Shown here piece by piece: positions 50,417-59,384 of a stretch of DNA of 64,000 bases. Source of the DNA: Xanthomonas sp. XNM01 (GTDB lineage: Bacteria; Pseudomonadota; Gammaproteobacteria; Xanthomonadales; Xanthomonadaceae); assembly GCF_014851915.1 (NCBI RefSeq), contig NZ_JACVAP010000004.1, positions 534,383-598,382 of the forward strand, written 5' to 3'. Positions within the stretch are counted from its first letter, which is position 1; each line of letters starts with the position of its first letter. The notes below the pieces were generated by a model that was not told the DNA's origin, ran no database searches, and saw only the letters and a program-made list of their open reading frames with translations. Made by a program: the position numbers and the translations under genes.

Positions 50417-50419
50417 TGA

Positions 50420-52441
50420 TCAGTCCGCGGCCGGCGCCTGCAGCGGCGCCACGTCGGTGCGCAGGCGCAGCGTCGGCAGCTGCGATGCCGGGTGCGGGGC
50501 GACCAGATGGGTCAGGTCGCCGACCGACTTCAGCAGCTGTTCGAGGGCGGGGTCGGCGCCGCGCTGCGGGCGCCAGCTGCCGATCAGGCCGAAGCTGTGC
50601 GTGTAGTGCAGGGTCTGCACGGTGCCGACCCACAGTGGCGCATCGCCGGGCTGCAGGCGGGTCGGGCTGGTCCACAGGCGCAAGGCGTAGCGCACGCCGT
50701 CCTGTTCGCCATCGCGGACCATCAGCAGCGCCTCGGTGCGCGCATCCAGCGTGGCCGGCAGCACCGGCACGCTGCCCGGGTCGGCGTCGGTATCGAACAG
50801 GTTGAGTGCGTCTTCCCAGCGCGCCTGCGGCTGCACAACCCAGCCACCGGCCTCGAGCCGGGACTGCAGCGGCGCCAGCGGGCCGGCCACCTGTACGTCC
50901 AGCGGCCAGCGCAGCTCGTCGTCGAACTCGTTGCGGCGCGCGGGCTGCAGCGCCCAGTCGCGCTGCCACCAGGCGGCCAGGTCCGCGGCGACCGCCGGTG
51001 GCGCCGGCGGCTCGAACTTGGCCAGCTTGACCTCGACGTTGCGCGGCGCGTACCACAGTGCCGCGGCCAGGAAGCTGCCGTAGAAGATCCAGGCCAGCGG
51101 CGTGATCCAGAACGAGCGGTTGTAGCGGCGCCGGTAGGCGATGCCCAGCACCAGCAGCCAGGCGATGCCGAACAGCATGCCGCCGACCACGTCGCTGAGC
51201 CAGTGCGCGCCCAGGTAGAGGCGGGCGAAGCCGATCACCGTCACCACCGCGCCCGACAGCAGGTAGGGCCAGACGCGGGTCCGGCCCGGCAGCTCGCGTG
51301 CGATCAGTACCGCGAAGAAGCCGAACACCACGGTCGACATCGTCACCGCGATCGAGGGGAAGCCGAAGCCGCTGCCCGCGCCGGGCGGGCGGACCACGTC
51401 GACGGTGGCGCCGAGCAGGGTGGTCAGGGCCAGGCCGAACGCCAGCGCGGCCAGCCAGTGCGCGGCGGCCATCCAGCGCTGGCGCCAGATGAAGTAGCCC
51501 AGCACCAGCGCACAGGCCGGCACCAGCACCGGCCAGTCGCCCAGCGAAGCCAGCGCGGCCATCGGGTAGTCGGCCAGCGGATTGCGCAGGGCCAGCATCA
51601 GGTCGTGCACGGCCAGGTCGAGCGTCAGTGGCTCGCCATGGCCGATCACCGCGATGGTCAGCGCGAACCAGCCCCAGCCGATGGCAAGCAGCAGCACCGC
51701 CAGCAGCGCCAGCGGCACCGATTCGCGCCGGGCCGGGTCGAACACCGCGAGCGAGTAGCGGCCCAGCACCGGGTGCCGACCGGACCAGTCGATCGCCCGG
51801 CTCAGCAGCGCGTCGGCGTGGTCGGCGAACCAGCGGTAGGTGTAGAGCACCAGCGCCCAGACCAGCGCCAGCGCGGCGATGAACAGGCCGACCACGGTGA
51901 CCAGATGCCCGGCCACGCCCGCGACCGCGTCGTAGGCCTCGCCCAGCACCCAGCCGGGCAGCAGGAACAGCACGCCCCAGGACACGCAGGCCAGCGCGCT
52001 GGGCATCGCGTAGCGGCGGAACGGCATCTTGGCCATGCCGGCGATGGCCGGCACGAACGGCCGGATCGCACCGACGTAGCGGGCGACGAGGATGCTCTTG
52101 AAGGCATTGCGCCGGAACAGCAGCTCGCCGCGGTCCAGCAGCTGCGGGTAGCGGCTGAACGGCCAGACCCCGCGCAGGCGGTTGCCCCAGCGGTGGCCGA
52201 CCCAGTAGCTCAGGGCATCGCCGGCGAACGCGCCCAGCGAGGCGCAGGCCACCGCGTACGGGCCGGAGATCTCGCCCATGCCGATCAGCATGCCGACCGC
52301 GAACAGCAGCGGCAACGCGGGCACGATGGCACCGAGAATGATCACCGCGTCGGAAAACGCGATCGCAAAAATCACCAGGCCGGCCAGATGCGGGTGTTCC
52401 CCGATCCAGGCCAGCATGCGGTCCATCCAGGAGGCTTCCAT
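50420..52441 (-). CDS. DedA-PAP2-LssY fusion membrane protein
   Basis: A 673-residue protein of three parts. Residues about 1-210: DedA/SNARE-associated lipid scramblase-like domain (RYVGAIRPFVPAIAGMAKMPF). About 225-450: PAP2 phosphatase fold with VVRPPG and ARLYLGAHWLSD; the second motif, normally PSGH or PSSH, reads FPSIAVTMS, so the first catalytic His is absent and the Lys of the first motif is also missing. About 480-673: soluble LssY C-terminal domain (EALLMVRDGEQDGVRYALRLW, HSFGLIGSWRPQ). Likely moves or senses phospholipids at the inner membrane; phosphatase activity is doubtful. Confidence 0.88.
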   Translation of the reverse strand: MEASWMDRMLAWIGEHPHLAGLVIFAIAFSDAVIILGAIVPALPLLFAVGMLIGMGEISGPYAVACASLGAFAGDALSYWVGHRWGNRLRGVWPFSRYPQLLDRGELLFRRNAFKSILVARYVGAIRPFVPAIAGMAKMPFRRYAMPSALACVSWGVLFLLPGWVLGEAYDAVAGVAGHLVTVVGLFIAALALVWALVLYTYRWFADHADALLSRAIDWSGRHPVLGRYSLAVFDPARRESVPLALLAVLLLAIGWGWFALTIAVIGHGEPLTLDLAVHDLMLALRNPLADYPMAALASLGDWPVLVPACALVLGYFIWRQRWMAAAHWLAALAFGLALTTLLGATVDVVRPPGAGSGFGFPSIAVTMSTVVFGFFAVLIARELPGRTRVWPYLLSGAVVTVIGFARLYLGAHWLSDVVGGMLFGIAWLLVLGIAYRRRYNRSFWITPLAWIFYGSFLAAALWYAPRNVEVKLAKFEPPAPPAVAADLAAWWQRDWALQPARRNEFDDELRWPLDVQVAGPLAPLQSRLEAGGWVVQPQARWEDALNLFDTDADPGSVPVLPATLDARTEALLMVRDGEQDGVRYALRLWTSPTRLQPGDAPLWVGTVQTLHYTHSFGLIGSWRPQRGADPALEQLLKSVGDLTHLVAPHPASQLPTLRLRTDVAPLQAPAAD

Positions 52442-52549
52442 CGCGGGATTATAGGTGGCCGATCCTTGCGACTGGCTTAAACCATGGTCCGGGCCGCTGT
52501 GTCGTTCATGCCCGGTGCCCGGCGCGCGCGACCGGCCTAGAATGGCGCG

Positions 52550-53209
52550 ATGGAGAGCAGCATCGCCGCGACCGACGTGATGAAGTGCGACACGTTCGGG
52601 CGCATCGTGCTCGTGCGCGGGGCTGGCGACGCCTTCATCCGGCGCGACCTGTCCGGCGCGCCGTGGTGGTCGAGCCGGCTGGCGGCCTGGCTCGCCGGCC
52701 GCGAGGCGCGCGCGCTGCGGCAGCTCGACGGGCGGGCGGACACGCCCCGGCTGCTGGGGTGGAATGGTATCCAGCTGGACCGCAGCTTCATCGCCGGCGC
52801 GGCGATGTACCAGCGGCCGCCGCATGGCGACCTGGCCTACTTCCGGGCCGCGCGCCGGCTGCTGCAGCACCTGCACCGGCAGGGTGTGGCCCACAACGAC
52901 CTGGCCAAGGAAGCCAACTGGCTGGTCCGCGACGATGGTCGCCCGGCGCTGATCGACTTCCAGCTCGCCATACGTGGCGATCCACGCGCGCGCTGGATGC
53001 GGCTGCTCGCGCGCGAGGATCTGCGCCACCTGCTCAAGCACAAGCGCCGCTACTGCCCGGCTGCGCTGACCCCGGTGGAGAAGCGTGTGCTGGCGCGCCG
53101 CTCCTGGGTCCGGAACCTGTGGTTCGCGACCGGCAAGCCGGTCTACCGGATGGTCACCCGGCGCCTGCTGCGCTGGGAGGACAACGAGGGCCGGGGGCCG
53201 CGGCCGTGA
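52550..53209 (+). CDS. RIO/lipopolysaccharide-kinase-like small protein kinase
   Basis: A 219-residue kinase-fold protein with the catalytic loop HNDLAKEANWLV (H-N-D) and the metal site LIDFQLAI (IDF in place of DFG). N-lobe is shortened: RIVLVRGAGDAFIRRDLSG supplies the likely nucleotide site. Resembles lipopolysaccharide-core (Kdo/Waa-type) kinases and RIO1-like bacterial kinases; the substrate cannot be told. Heads a three-gene run with the DUF2867 and SDR genes. Confidence 0.75.
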   Translation: MESSIAATDVMKCDTFGRIVLVRGAGDAFIRRDLSGAPWWSSRLAAWLAGREARALRQLDGRADTPRLLGWNGIQLDRSFIAGAAMYQRPPHGDLAYFRAARRLLQHLHRQGVAHNDLAKEANWLVRDDGRPALIDFQLAIRGDPRARWMRLLAREDLRHLLKHKRRYCPAALTPVEKRVLARRSWVRNLWFATGKPVYRMVTRRLLRWEDNEGRGPRP

Positions 53210-53255
53210 ACGTCCGTGCGCACGGACATCACGCGGACGCGCATGGAGCACGCCC

Positions 53256-53810
53256 GTGGCGGTGATGCCGCCGGACAACGCGTTGCAGCAGCGTCTGGCC
53301 GGTGCCAGCTTCGTGCACTGCGCGGCGATCGCGCTGCCATCGCGGCCGGCGTCGGCGCTGCAGGTCTACCTGGACATGGCGCGGCTGGCGCCACGCTGGC
53401 TGGAGGCGCTGATGGCGCTGCGCAACCTGGGCATGCGTCTGGCCGGAATGAAGCACCTGGGCCGGATCGCGGATGTCGATACGCCGCAGACGGGACGACC
53501 CGGCGAGCGGATCGGCATCTTCACCGTGCTGCGCAACGATGCCGACCAGCTGGTGCTCGGCGACAGCGACCGCCATCTGGAGGTGGCCCTGGCGCTGCAG
53601 CTGCGGACGACCGCCGCCGGCACATCGCTGCATTGCGCCACCGTGGTCGAGCGGCCCACGCTGTTCGGCCGCCTCTACATGCTGCCGGTCGCGCCCCTGC
53701 ACCGCTGCATCGTGCCGCTGCTGCTGCGCCGCTACGCGCGCGGCCTGCGGGCGCAGGCGCACCGTCATCACGCGGCCGGCGACGGCCCGACCTCCCGGAG
53801 CCCATCATGA
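53256..53810 (+). CDS. DUF2867 family protein
   Basis: A 184-residue protein beginning at GTG (53256), 7 bases after GGAG. The text DMARLAPRWLEALMALRNLGMRLAGMKHLG and the later DRHLEVALALQLR match the DUF2867 family. Function unknown. Stop overlaps the SDR start as ATGA. Confidence 0.75.
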   Translation: MAVMPPDNALQQRLAGASFVHCAAIALPSRPASALQVYLDMARLAPRWLEALMALRNLGMRLAGMKHLGRIADVDTPQTGRPGERIGIFTVLRNDADQLVLGDSDRHLEVALALQLRTTAAGTSLHCATVVERPTLFGRLYMLPVAPLHRCIVPLLLRRYARGLRAQAHRHHAAGDGPTSRSPS

Positions 53811-54625
53811 CGTCGCTTGCTGGCAAGACCCTGTTCATCACCGGCGCCTCGCGCGGCATCGGCCTGGCCATCGCGCAGCGTGCCGCGCGCGACGGCGCCA
53901 ACGTGGCCATCGCCGCCAAGTCCTCGGTGCCCAATCCGAAACTGCCCGGCACCATCCACAGCGCGGCGGCGGCGGTGAACGACGCCGGTGGACGCGGCTT
54001 GGCACTGAAGTGCGACATCCGCGAGGAGGACCAGGTGCGCGCCGCCGTCGCGGCCACGGTGGATGCGTTCGGCGGGATCGACATCCTGGTCAACAACGCC
54101 AGCGCGATCTGGCTGCGCGGCACCCTGGACACGCCGATGAAGCGCTTCGACCTGATGCAGCAGGTCAACGCACGTGGCAGCTTCCTGTGCGCCCAGGTCT
54201 GCCTGCCGCACCTGCTGCAGGCTGCCAATCCGCACATCCTGACCCTGGCGCCGCCGCCTTCGCTGGATCCGAAATGGTGGGGGCCGCACACCGGCTACAC
54301 CCTGGCCAAGATGGGCATGAGCTTCGTCACCCTGGGCCTGGCGGCCGAGTTCGGCCCGCAGGGCGTGGCGGTCAACGCGCTGTGGCCGCGGACCCTGATC
54401 GGCACCGATGCGCTGAACATGATCCCGGGTGTCAGCGCCGCCAACGGGCGCAGCCCGGCGATCATGGCCGATGCCGCGCATGCGGTGCTGGTGCGCCCGG
54501 CGCAGGGCTTTTCCGGCCGTTTCCTGATCGACGACGAGGTGCTTGCCGAGGCCGGCGTCACCGACGTCTCCGGTTACGCGGTCGATCCCTCGCAGCCATT
54601 GCTGCCGGACCTGTTCCTGGACTGA
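53807..54625 (+). CDS. short-chain dehydrogenase, HSDL2-like
   Basis: A 272-residue Rossmann enzyme with the NAD(P) loop TGASRGIG, NNAS and the YTLAKMGMS (Tyr-x3-Lys) motif, plus the DPKWWGPHTGYT sentence typical of HSDL2-type SDRs. The catalytic Ser normally found in ILTLSPP is Ala here (ILTLAPPPS), so activity may be altered unless the Ser three residues later replaces it. Cotranslated with the DUF2867 gene. Confidence 0.88.
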   Translation: MTSLAGKTLFITGASRGIGLAIAQRAARDGANVAIAAKSSVPNPKLPGTIHSAAAAVNDAGGRGLALKCDIREEDQVRAAVAATVDAFGGIDILVNNASAIWLRGTLDTPMKRFDLMQQVNARGSFLCAQVCLPHLLQAANPHILTLAPPPSLDPKWWGPHTGYTLAKMGMSFVTLGLAAEFGPQGVAVNALWPRTLIGTDALNMIPGVSAANGRSPAIMADAAHAVLVRPAQGFSGRFLIDDEVLAEAGVTDVSGYAVDPSQPLLPDLFLD

Positions 54626-54639
54626 GGGCGGCGCCGCGC

Positions 54640-54981
54640 CACCGCGCGTGGTAATCGGCCTTCCCGAAGAGGGGATGTGAGCACGAGCAGCCTCCTGCAG
54701 GTGGCGCCTCCATTCTCGTAGGAGGGGCCACAGCCCCGACCGTGGTCTTTGCGTCGCGACCGATGCATCACCGCGCATGGCGGCTTTCTGTAGGAGGGGC
54801 CACAGCCCCCGAGAACGGTCTTTCCGTCTCGACCAGTGCGTCACCGCGCAGGGCGGTTTCCTGTAGGAGGGGCCACAGCCCCGACCGCGGTCTCTGCGTC
54901 GCGATCAATGCGTCACCACGCATGGCGGTCGGCCTTCCCGAACAGGGGATGCGAGCACAAGCGGCCTCCTGCGGGTGTCGT
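54640..54981. repeat. compound repeat array with GTAG palindromes
   Basis: Three copies of GTAGGAGGGGCCACAGCCCC begin at 54718, 54790 and 54863 within units of 72-73 bp that also share GCGTCGCGA-type and GCATGGCGG text. The array is flanked by a second direct repeat of about 65 bp (54640-54707 and 54914-54981, both with CGGCCTTCCCGAA and GCCTCCTGC). The palindrome GGGGCCACAGCCCC headed by GTAG resembles the GTAG REP elements of Stenotrophomonas and relatives. Lies between two convergent genes. Confidence 0.85.
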
Positions 54982-55002
54982 CATGCACGCCTGCGGTCTG
55001 CA

Positions 55003-55599
55003 TCAGCTGCGTCGTACGCCCAAGCTGCGCAGCCGCTGGGGCCATGCCAGCGCGAGGCCCACCCCGGCGCCGATCAGATGCGCGAGGTGGATCACCGGGA
55101 ATGCAGACGTTTCCGCCGCTGCAGGGGACAGTTGTTCCCAGGCCAGCTTGGCTGCCAGCAGCGCCAGGCCGGTCCACATCGCGACGCCGCCATGCCGCAG
55201 CAGCAGCCACGCGGCGCAGGCGTGCAGCAGACCGGAAAGACCGGCGTACCACTGCAGGCCAGGCGAGAGCAGCAACAGGCTGGCCGACAGCAACGGCATC
55301 ATCCACAGGCTGGAGACCAGCAGCGGCCCCAGCTGCCGCATGCGTGCGGCGATGTGCATCAGGACTGCCAGTGCGGTGATGTTGATCGCCGCATGCAGGG
55401 CATCCAGATGCAGCAGATGTCCGCTCCACAGCCGCCACAGCTGGCCGTCGAGCACGCCGTCACGCTCCAGCAGCAGCGCGTCGGCCACGGCCGGCCAGTG
55501 CAGGCCGGCCGCGCTGATCGCGACCGCGGCGAGGATCAGCCCCGCCTGCGTGCCAGCAGCAATAGGCCCAGCGCTGCCAGCAGTGCGCCCAGTTCCCAT
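55003..55599 (-). CDS. rrtA: rhombosortase
   Basis: A 198-residue rhomboid-type intramembrane protease with six membrane helices. Catalytic Ser in WYAGLSGLLHA (GxSG) and His in IHLAHLIGAGVGLALAWP. Rhombosortases cut GlyGly-CTERM tails from exported proteins; the adjacent gene encodes such a protein. The ATG at 55599 lies 64 bp inside that gene, 9 bases after GGGAG; no later ATG or GTG precedes the first helix, though a CTG does. Confidence 0.88.
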   Translation of the reverse strand: MGTGRTAGSAGPIAAGTQAGLILAAVAISAAGLHWPAVADALLLERDGVLDGQLWRLWSGHLLHLDALHAAINITALAVLMHIAARMRQLGPLLVSSLWMMPLLSASLLLLSPGLQWYAGLSGLLHACAAWLLLRHGGVAMWTGLALLAAKLAWEQLSPAAAETSAFPVIHLAHLIGAGVGLALAWPQRLRSLGVRRS

Positions 55600-56417
55600 G
55601 CCTGCATGCTCCCGCCGCCGCCGCGGCCCTTCCAGCTGCCGCCCGACTGGCGGTCGACCAGCTTGACCTGGCCCTCGGTGCGCACGCGTTCGCTGAAGCT
55701 GGTGATCGCGCCATCCAGATTGGTGGTCATGTCCGCCATCGCCGCCTGGAAGCTGGCGCGGCTGAGCGCGTCGCGCGCTTCGTTGGCGCGGATCGCGGTG
55801 GAGTCGGCATCGCGCTGGTCCTGGCCCGGTGCGCGCAGCAGCAGCGTGCGCGAACCGACGTCGAACACGGTGGTCTCGACGAAGGTGCTGACCTGGTTGC
55901 GCGTGGCCGGCACGGTGTAGGCGCCGATGATGGTCCAATACAGGAACGAGGCCGCGGTGTCGCCGGTGTTGGCGACCTGGTCGTAGGAGACCAGGGCGAC
56001 GATGTCGAAGCCCTGCAGGCGCGCGACCTGTTCCAGGTTCTCGAAGCCGCCGCGCGGGCGCAGGTAGCTGTCGGGCACGATCTCGATCCGCTCGATGAAC
56101 GGCTGCGCCTTGAACGTGTCGCGCACCTTCTCCAGCAGTTGCAGGCGGTCGGCGGTGGTCAGGCCCGCGGGCGTGCGCGACGACGGCACGAACATCAGCC
56201 CGACGCGCGCCGGCAGGCGGACCTCGGGCACGCCTTCCTGCGCGGCTTCGAACTTCGTGCCGGGCGGATACAGGTAGTCGACCACGCTGCTCGACACGCC
56301 CGAGCGGCTGCCGCCGCCGCTGAAGAACGAGGTACAACCAGCGATGGCCACGGTGACCAGGGCGATGGCGAACACGCGCGCGAGGCGACGCGCGGTGGAG
56401 GAGTGGCGCTTGTCCAT
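55536..56417 (-). CDS. rhombotarget lipoprotein with GlyGly-CTERM tail
   Basis: A 293-residue lipoprotein: signal ending AIAGC, a body with VGLMFVPSSRTPAGLT, FDIVALVSYDQV and TTVFDVGSRTLLLRAPG, and a C-terminal GRGGGGSMQAWELGALLAAL followed by LLLLARRRG, i.e. Gly-rich site, helix and basic end: the GlyGly-CTERM signal. It matches the rhombotarget lipoprotein family found next to rhombosortase. Expected to be anchored by lipid at the N-terminus and trimmed at the C-terminus by the neighbour. Function unknown. Confidence 0.87.
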   Translation of the reverse strand: MDKRHSSTARRLARVFAIALVTVAIAGCTSFFSGGGSRSGVSSSVVDYLYPPGTKFEAAQEGVPEVRLPARVGLMFVPSSRTPAGLTTADRLQLLEKVRDTFKAQPFIERIEIVPDSYLRPRGGFENLEQVARLQGFDIVALVSYDQVANTGDTAASFLYWTIIGAYTVPATRNQVSTFVETTVFDVGSRTLLLRAPGQDQRDADSTAIRANEARDALSRASFQAAMADMTTNLDGAITSFSERVRTEGQVKLVDRQSGGSWKGRGGGGSMQAWELGALLAALGLLLLARRRG

Positions 56418-56619
56418 GCGGTGCTTTCTCTTCGTGGTGTCGTCGGGCGACACGGCGCGCGGACTATAGCCCAGGCGGCGCGTGCCGGCCTCGATGCCGG
56501 GATGGATGCGTGACCGCGTTCGCGGGTGCCGATGCAGCGCGGATGCGAGCGCAGCGGCGTGGCGCCGCCCGCGTTGGTCCTGCCTGCGCCGTGGTGTCGT
56601 GAGACCGCCGCGGCGCCGG

Positions 56620-56647
56620 TCCGGATCCGCGCCGGGGCGGATCCGGA
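56620..56647 (-). terminator. hairpin after the PLP enzyme gene
   Basis: TCCGGATCCGC-GCCGGG-GCGGATCCGGA, a perfect 11-bp stem, 7 bp after the stop on the minus strand. No U run, but the location fits a terminator. Confidence 0.65.
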
Positions 56648-56654
56648 TGCAGGC

Positions 56655-57782
56655 TCAACCCTCGGCCAGCGCCTGTTCCAGGTCGTCGATCAGGTCCTGT
56701 ACGTGCTCCAGCCCGACCGACAGGCGTAGCAGGCCCTTGGGCGTGGTCGAGGCCGGGCCTTCGATCGAAGCGCGATGCTCGACCAGCGATTCGGTCGAGC
56801 CCAGCGAGGTCGCATTGGTGAACAGGCGCAGGCGACCGGCGACGGCCAGCGCCGCCTCGGCACCGCCGGCGACCTCGAACGAGAGCATGCCGCCGAAGCC
56901 ACGCATCTGCGCCGCGGCGATCGCGTGCTGCGGGTGGCTCTCCAGGCCGGGAAAGTGCACCTTCTCCACCCGTGCCTGCGATTCCAGGAAGGTCGCCACC
57001 AGCTGCGCGTTGCGGCAGTGCCAGGCCATCCGCGCCGGCAGCGTACGCACGCCGCGCATGATCATCCACGCCGCGAACGGCGAGGCGGTGGCGCCGGCCA
57101 GCAGCCGCAGCTGGTGACAGGCGGCCGCGTGTTCGCCGTCTTCGCGGAAGGCGAGCACGCCACCCATCACGTCGCCGTGGCCGCCCAGGTACTTGGTGGC
57201 CGAATGCAGCACGATGTCGGCACCGCGCGCCAGCGGCAGCTGCAGCACCGGCGGCGCGAAGGTGCCGTCGACCAGCAGCTGCGCGCCGGCGTCGTGCGCG
57301 ATCGCGGCCAGTGCGGTGATGTCGCAGACCTTGAGCAGCGGGTTGGACGGCGTTTCCGCCCACAGCAGCCGCGTCTCCGGGCGCAGTGCGGCGCGCACGG
57401 CGGCCAGGTCGGTGAAGTCCACCAGCGTGCAGCTCAACCCCCAGCGCGGGAACTGCTGCATCGCCAGCGCCCGGAACGAGAAATAGCTGTCGTCGCACAG
57501 CAGCACATGGCTGCCGGCCGGCAGCGCCTGCAGCGCGGTCGCGCCGGCGGCCATGCCGGTCGGGAACAGCAGCGCCCGCGCGGCGCCGTCCAGCGCCGCC
57601 AGCACCTGCTCGGTCTCGTGCTGGGTCGGGTTGTCGTAGCGCTGGTACAGATAGCCCTGCGGCAGCTGCCCGTCTGGCGTGTGCTCGAAGGTGGTGGCCA
57701 GCTGGATCGGCGGCGACAGCGCACCACTGGTCGGGTCGGGTGCGCTGCCGGCGCGGGCGGCGAGGGTTTCGATGCGGGACAT
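56655..57782 (-). CDS. Cys/Met-metabolism PLP enzyme (cystathionine gamma-synthase-like)
   Basis: A 375-residue trans-sulfuration-family enzyme. PLP lysine in HSATKYLGGHGDVMGG, substrate loop YQRYDNPTQHETEQVLAALD, and C-terminal LGSTESLVEHRAS and LRLSVGLEHVQDLIDDLEQAL. Family members include cystathionine gamma-synthase, beta-lyase and methionine gamma-lyase; sequence alone does not settle which. Alone on this strand; divergent from the subtilase. Confidence 0.88.
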   Translation of the reverse strand: MSRIETLAARAGSAPDPTSGALSPPIQLATTFEHTPDGQLPQGYLYQRYDNPTQHETEQVLAALDGAARALLFPTGMAAGATALQALPAGSHVLLCDDSYFSFRALAMQQFPRWGLSCTLVDFTDLAAVRAALRPETRLLWAETPSNPLLKVCDITALAAIAHDAGAQLLVDGTFAPPVLQLPLARGADIVLHSATKYLGGHGDVMGGVLAFREDGEHAAACHQLRLLAGATASPFAAWMIMRGVRTLPARMAWHCRNAQLVATFLESQARVEKVHFPGLESHPQHAIAAAQMRGFGGMLSFEVAGGAEAALAVAGRLRLFTNATSLGSTESLVEHRASIEGPASTTPKGLLRLSVGLEHVQDLIDDLEQALAEG

Positions 57783-58157
57783 GGGAGGCGTAGGGGTATT
57801 CGGAAACGCGTCCGATTCTACGCCGGGCCTGAGCCCCGGACGCTGCGGCTGCGTAAGGAGGGAATGGCTTCGTCGCCTGCCATCGGTTCCTGTCCTGGCG
57901 GACGCCGACATCGCGTGCAGCCGGTCATCATGCGTGCGTCCGGCGGACAGGCTAGACTTCCCGCCGCCGGGACGGGCAGGGGACATGCCTGACCCGGCGT
58001 GAGGGGACGCCGGTGGTTTTTCCGGTTTGCATGATGAGGCGGCAACGCCGCTTCCAGCATCCGGTCAATCAGGGGAGTGTGCGAGCGTGGAATCCGTTGC
58101 TTCGGCCATGGCCGGAACCGGCTGGTCGTGCGTGACTACCGTGGCGTCGCCCAGCGC
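57783..58157. other. divergent intergenic region
   Basis: 375 bp between the PLP enzyme and subtilase starts. No clear -35/-10 pair, repeat or RNA motif was recognised; frames open here are extensions of the flanking genes. Confidence 0.45.
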
Positions 58158-59384
58158 ATGAGCCGCGTCGGCGATGCCATGGCCCGGTCTGCGGTGCGTG
58201 GAGGGCTGTCCGTCTGCCTGCTGCTGTGCGGTGGCAGTCCGCCGCTGGATGCGGCGCCGGCGGCAGGGACGGAACTGGCGTTCACCAATCTCGGGCGCGT
58301 CGTCCACCTGGTTCGACAGGAGAACGGAGACGCGCTGGTGGACAACGGGACGACGATCCCGGTACGCATGGCGGACCGGCTGCTGGTCCGCAGCTTGCCG
58401 ACGGTGGATGCCGGTGCCCTGCAGCAGGCAGTGGCGGGCGGCGCCAGCGCCCGCCAGCTGGCCCGCCTGAGCGATTCCACGCTCTGGATGCTGACCCTGG
58501 ACAAGACCGGGCCTGCTGCGGCGATGCATGAGCTCGAACGACAGCCCGGCGTGCTGCATGTCCAGCCGGATCTACTGCAGCTCCGGCAGCCGGCGGGCGC
58601 GCCGGGCGAGCCTGATGGGAGCGGCAGCGCCGTGCCCCGAATGGCGACTTCGTCCGACGACAGGCCGCAGAGGGCGGCGCGGGTCGCGGTGATCGACGAT
58701 GGTTTCGACCTCACGCATCCGGCCCTCGCCGGTGTCGATCTTCTGCTGCAATACGACGCGGACCGACACGTCGCCGATGCGACCCCTGCCGTCGGGATCG
58801 ACCGGCACGGCACCCAGGTCGCTGGGCTGATCTTCGCCGATGCCGATGCCGGCCATCCCGGCGGGCTGGCGCCGGGCGCCGGGCTGATCGCGATCCGCCA
58901 GGTGTCGACCTGGACCTCCGACATGGTGCTGGCGTTCTCCGTCGCGCGGATGATGCGGGCCGACATCGTCAATGCCAGCTGGACGCTGGCCTGGCTGCCC
59001 GAGCCGGTCTACGCCCTGCTGTCCGACTGGCAGCGCGATGCGCAGCCTCCGTACCTGGTGGTTGCCGCGGGCAACGCACATGGCGACGCCTGCCGCCTCA
59101 ATGCGCTTGCAGCCGTTCCCGGCGCCTGGCTGGTGGGCGCACGCGGGCCGGACGGGCGCACGCTGCGATATTCGAACCACGGCCCCTGCGTCGATCTGCA
59201 TGCGCCTGCCCGCTTTACCAGCACCCTGCCCGGACAGGCCTATGGCAGCTTTACCGGTACCTCCGCCGCGGCCGCTCATGTAAGTGCGGTACTGGCACGC
59301 GAGGTCGGGCGCGGCGCGCGGCCGGATCTGCGGGCGGTCCAGGCACTTGTGCGGGCGGAGACGTCGTCGGAGGCAGCGCCCTGA
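58158..59384 (+). CDS. exported S8 (subtilisin-like) serine protease
   Basis: A 408-residue protease with an N-terminal signal (SAVRGGLSVCLLLCGGSPPLDA) and a propeptide-like region to about residue 165. Catalytic triad Asp180 (VIDDGFD), His217 (DRHGTQVAGL) and Ser369 (FTGTSAAAAHVSA); oxyanion Asn in VVAAGNAHGD. Ends soon after the Ser, without a GlyGly-CTERM or other sorting tail. Its stop overlaps the next start as TGATG, so it is coupled to the TIGR03032 gene and, through it, to the repeat protein, possibly its substrate. Confidence 0.9.
   Translation: MSRVGDAMARSAVRGGLSVCLLLCGGSPPLDAAPAAGTELAFTNLGRVVHLVRQENGDALVDNGTTIPVRMADRLLVRSLPTVDAGALQQAVAGGASARQLARLSDSTLWMLTLDKTGPAAAMHELERQPGVLHVQPDLLQLRQPAGAPGEPDGSGSAVPRMATSSDDRPQRAARVAVIDDGFDLTHPALAGVDLLLQYDADRHVADATPAVGIDRHGTQVAGLIFADADAGHPGGLAPGAGLIAIRQVSTWTSDMVLAFSVARMMRADIVNASWTLAWLPEPVYALLSDWQRDAQPPYLVVAAGNAHGDACRLNALAAVPGAWLVGARGPDGRTLRYSNHGPCVDLHAPARFTSTLPGQAYGSFTGTSAAAAHVSAVLAREVGRGARPDLRAVQALVRAETSSEAAP

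Noticed and set aside
50492..52480. 662-codon + strand ORF opposite the DedA-PAP2 gene
   Set aside because: Low-complexity Gln/His/Arg shadow; the minus-strand protein has clear membrane domains.
54718..54882. Tandem 72-73 bp units considered as a CRISPR array
   Set aside because: Only 20 bp are conserved as a palindrome, intervening text is itself repeated rather than unique, and no cas gene is present.
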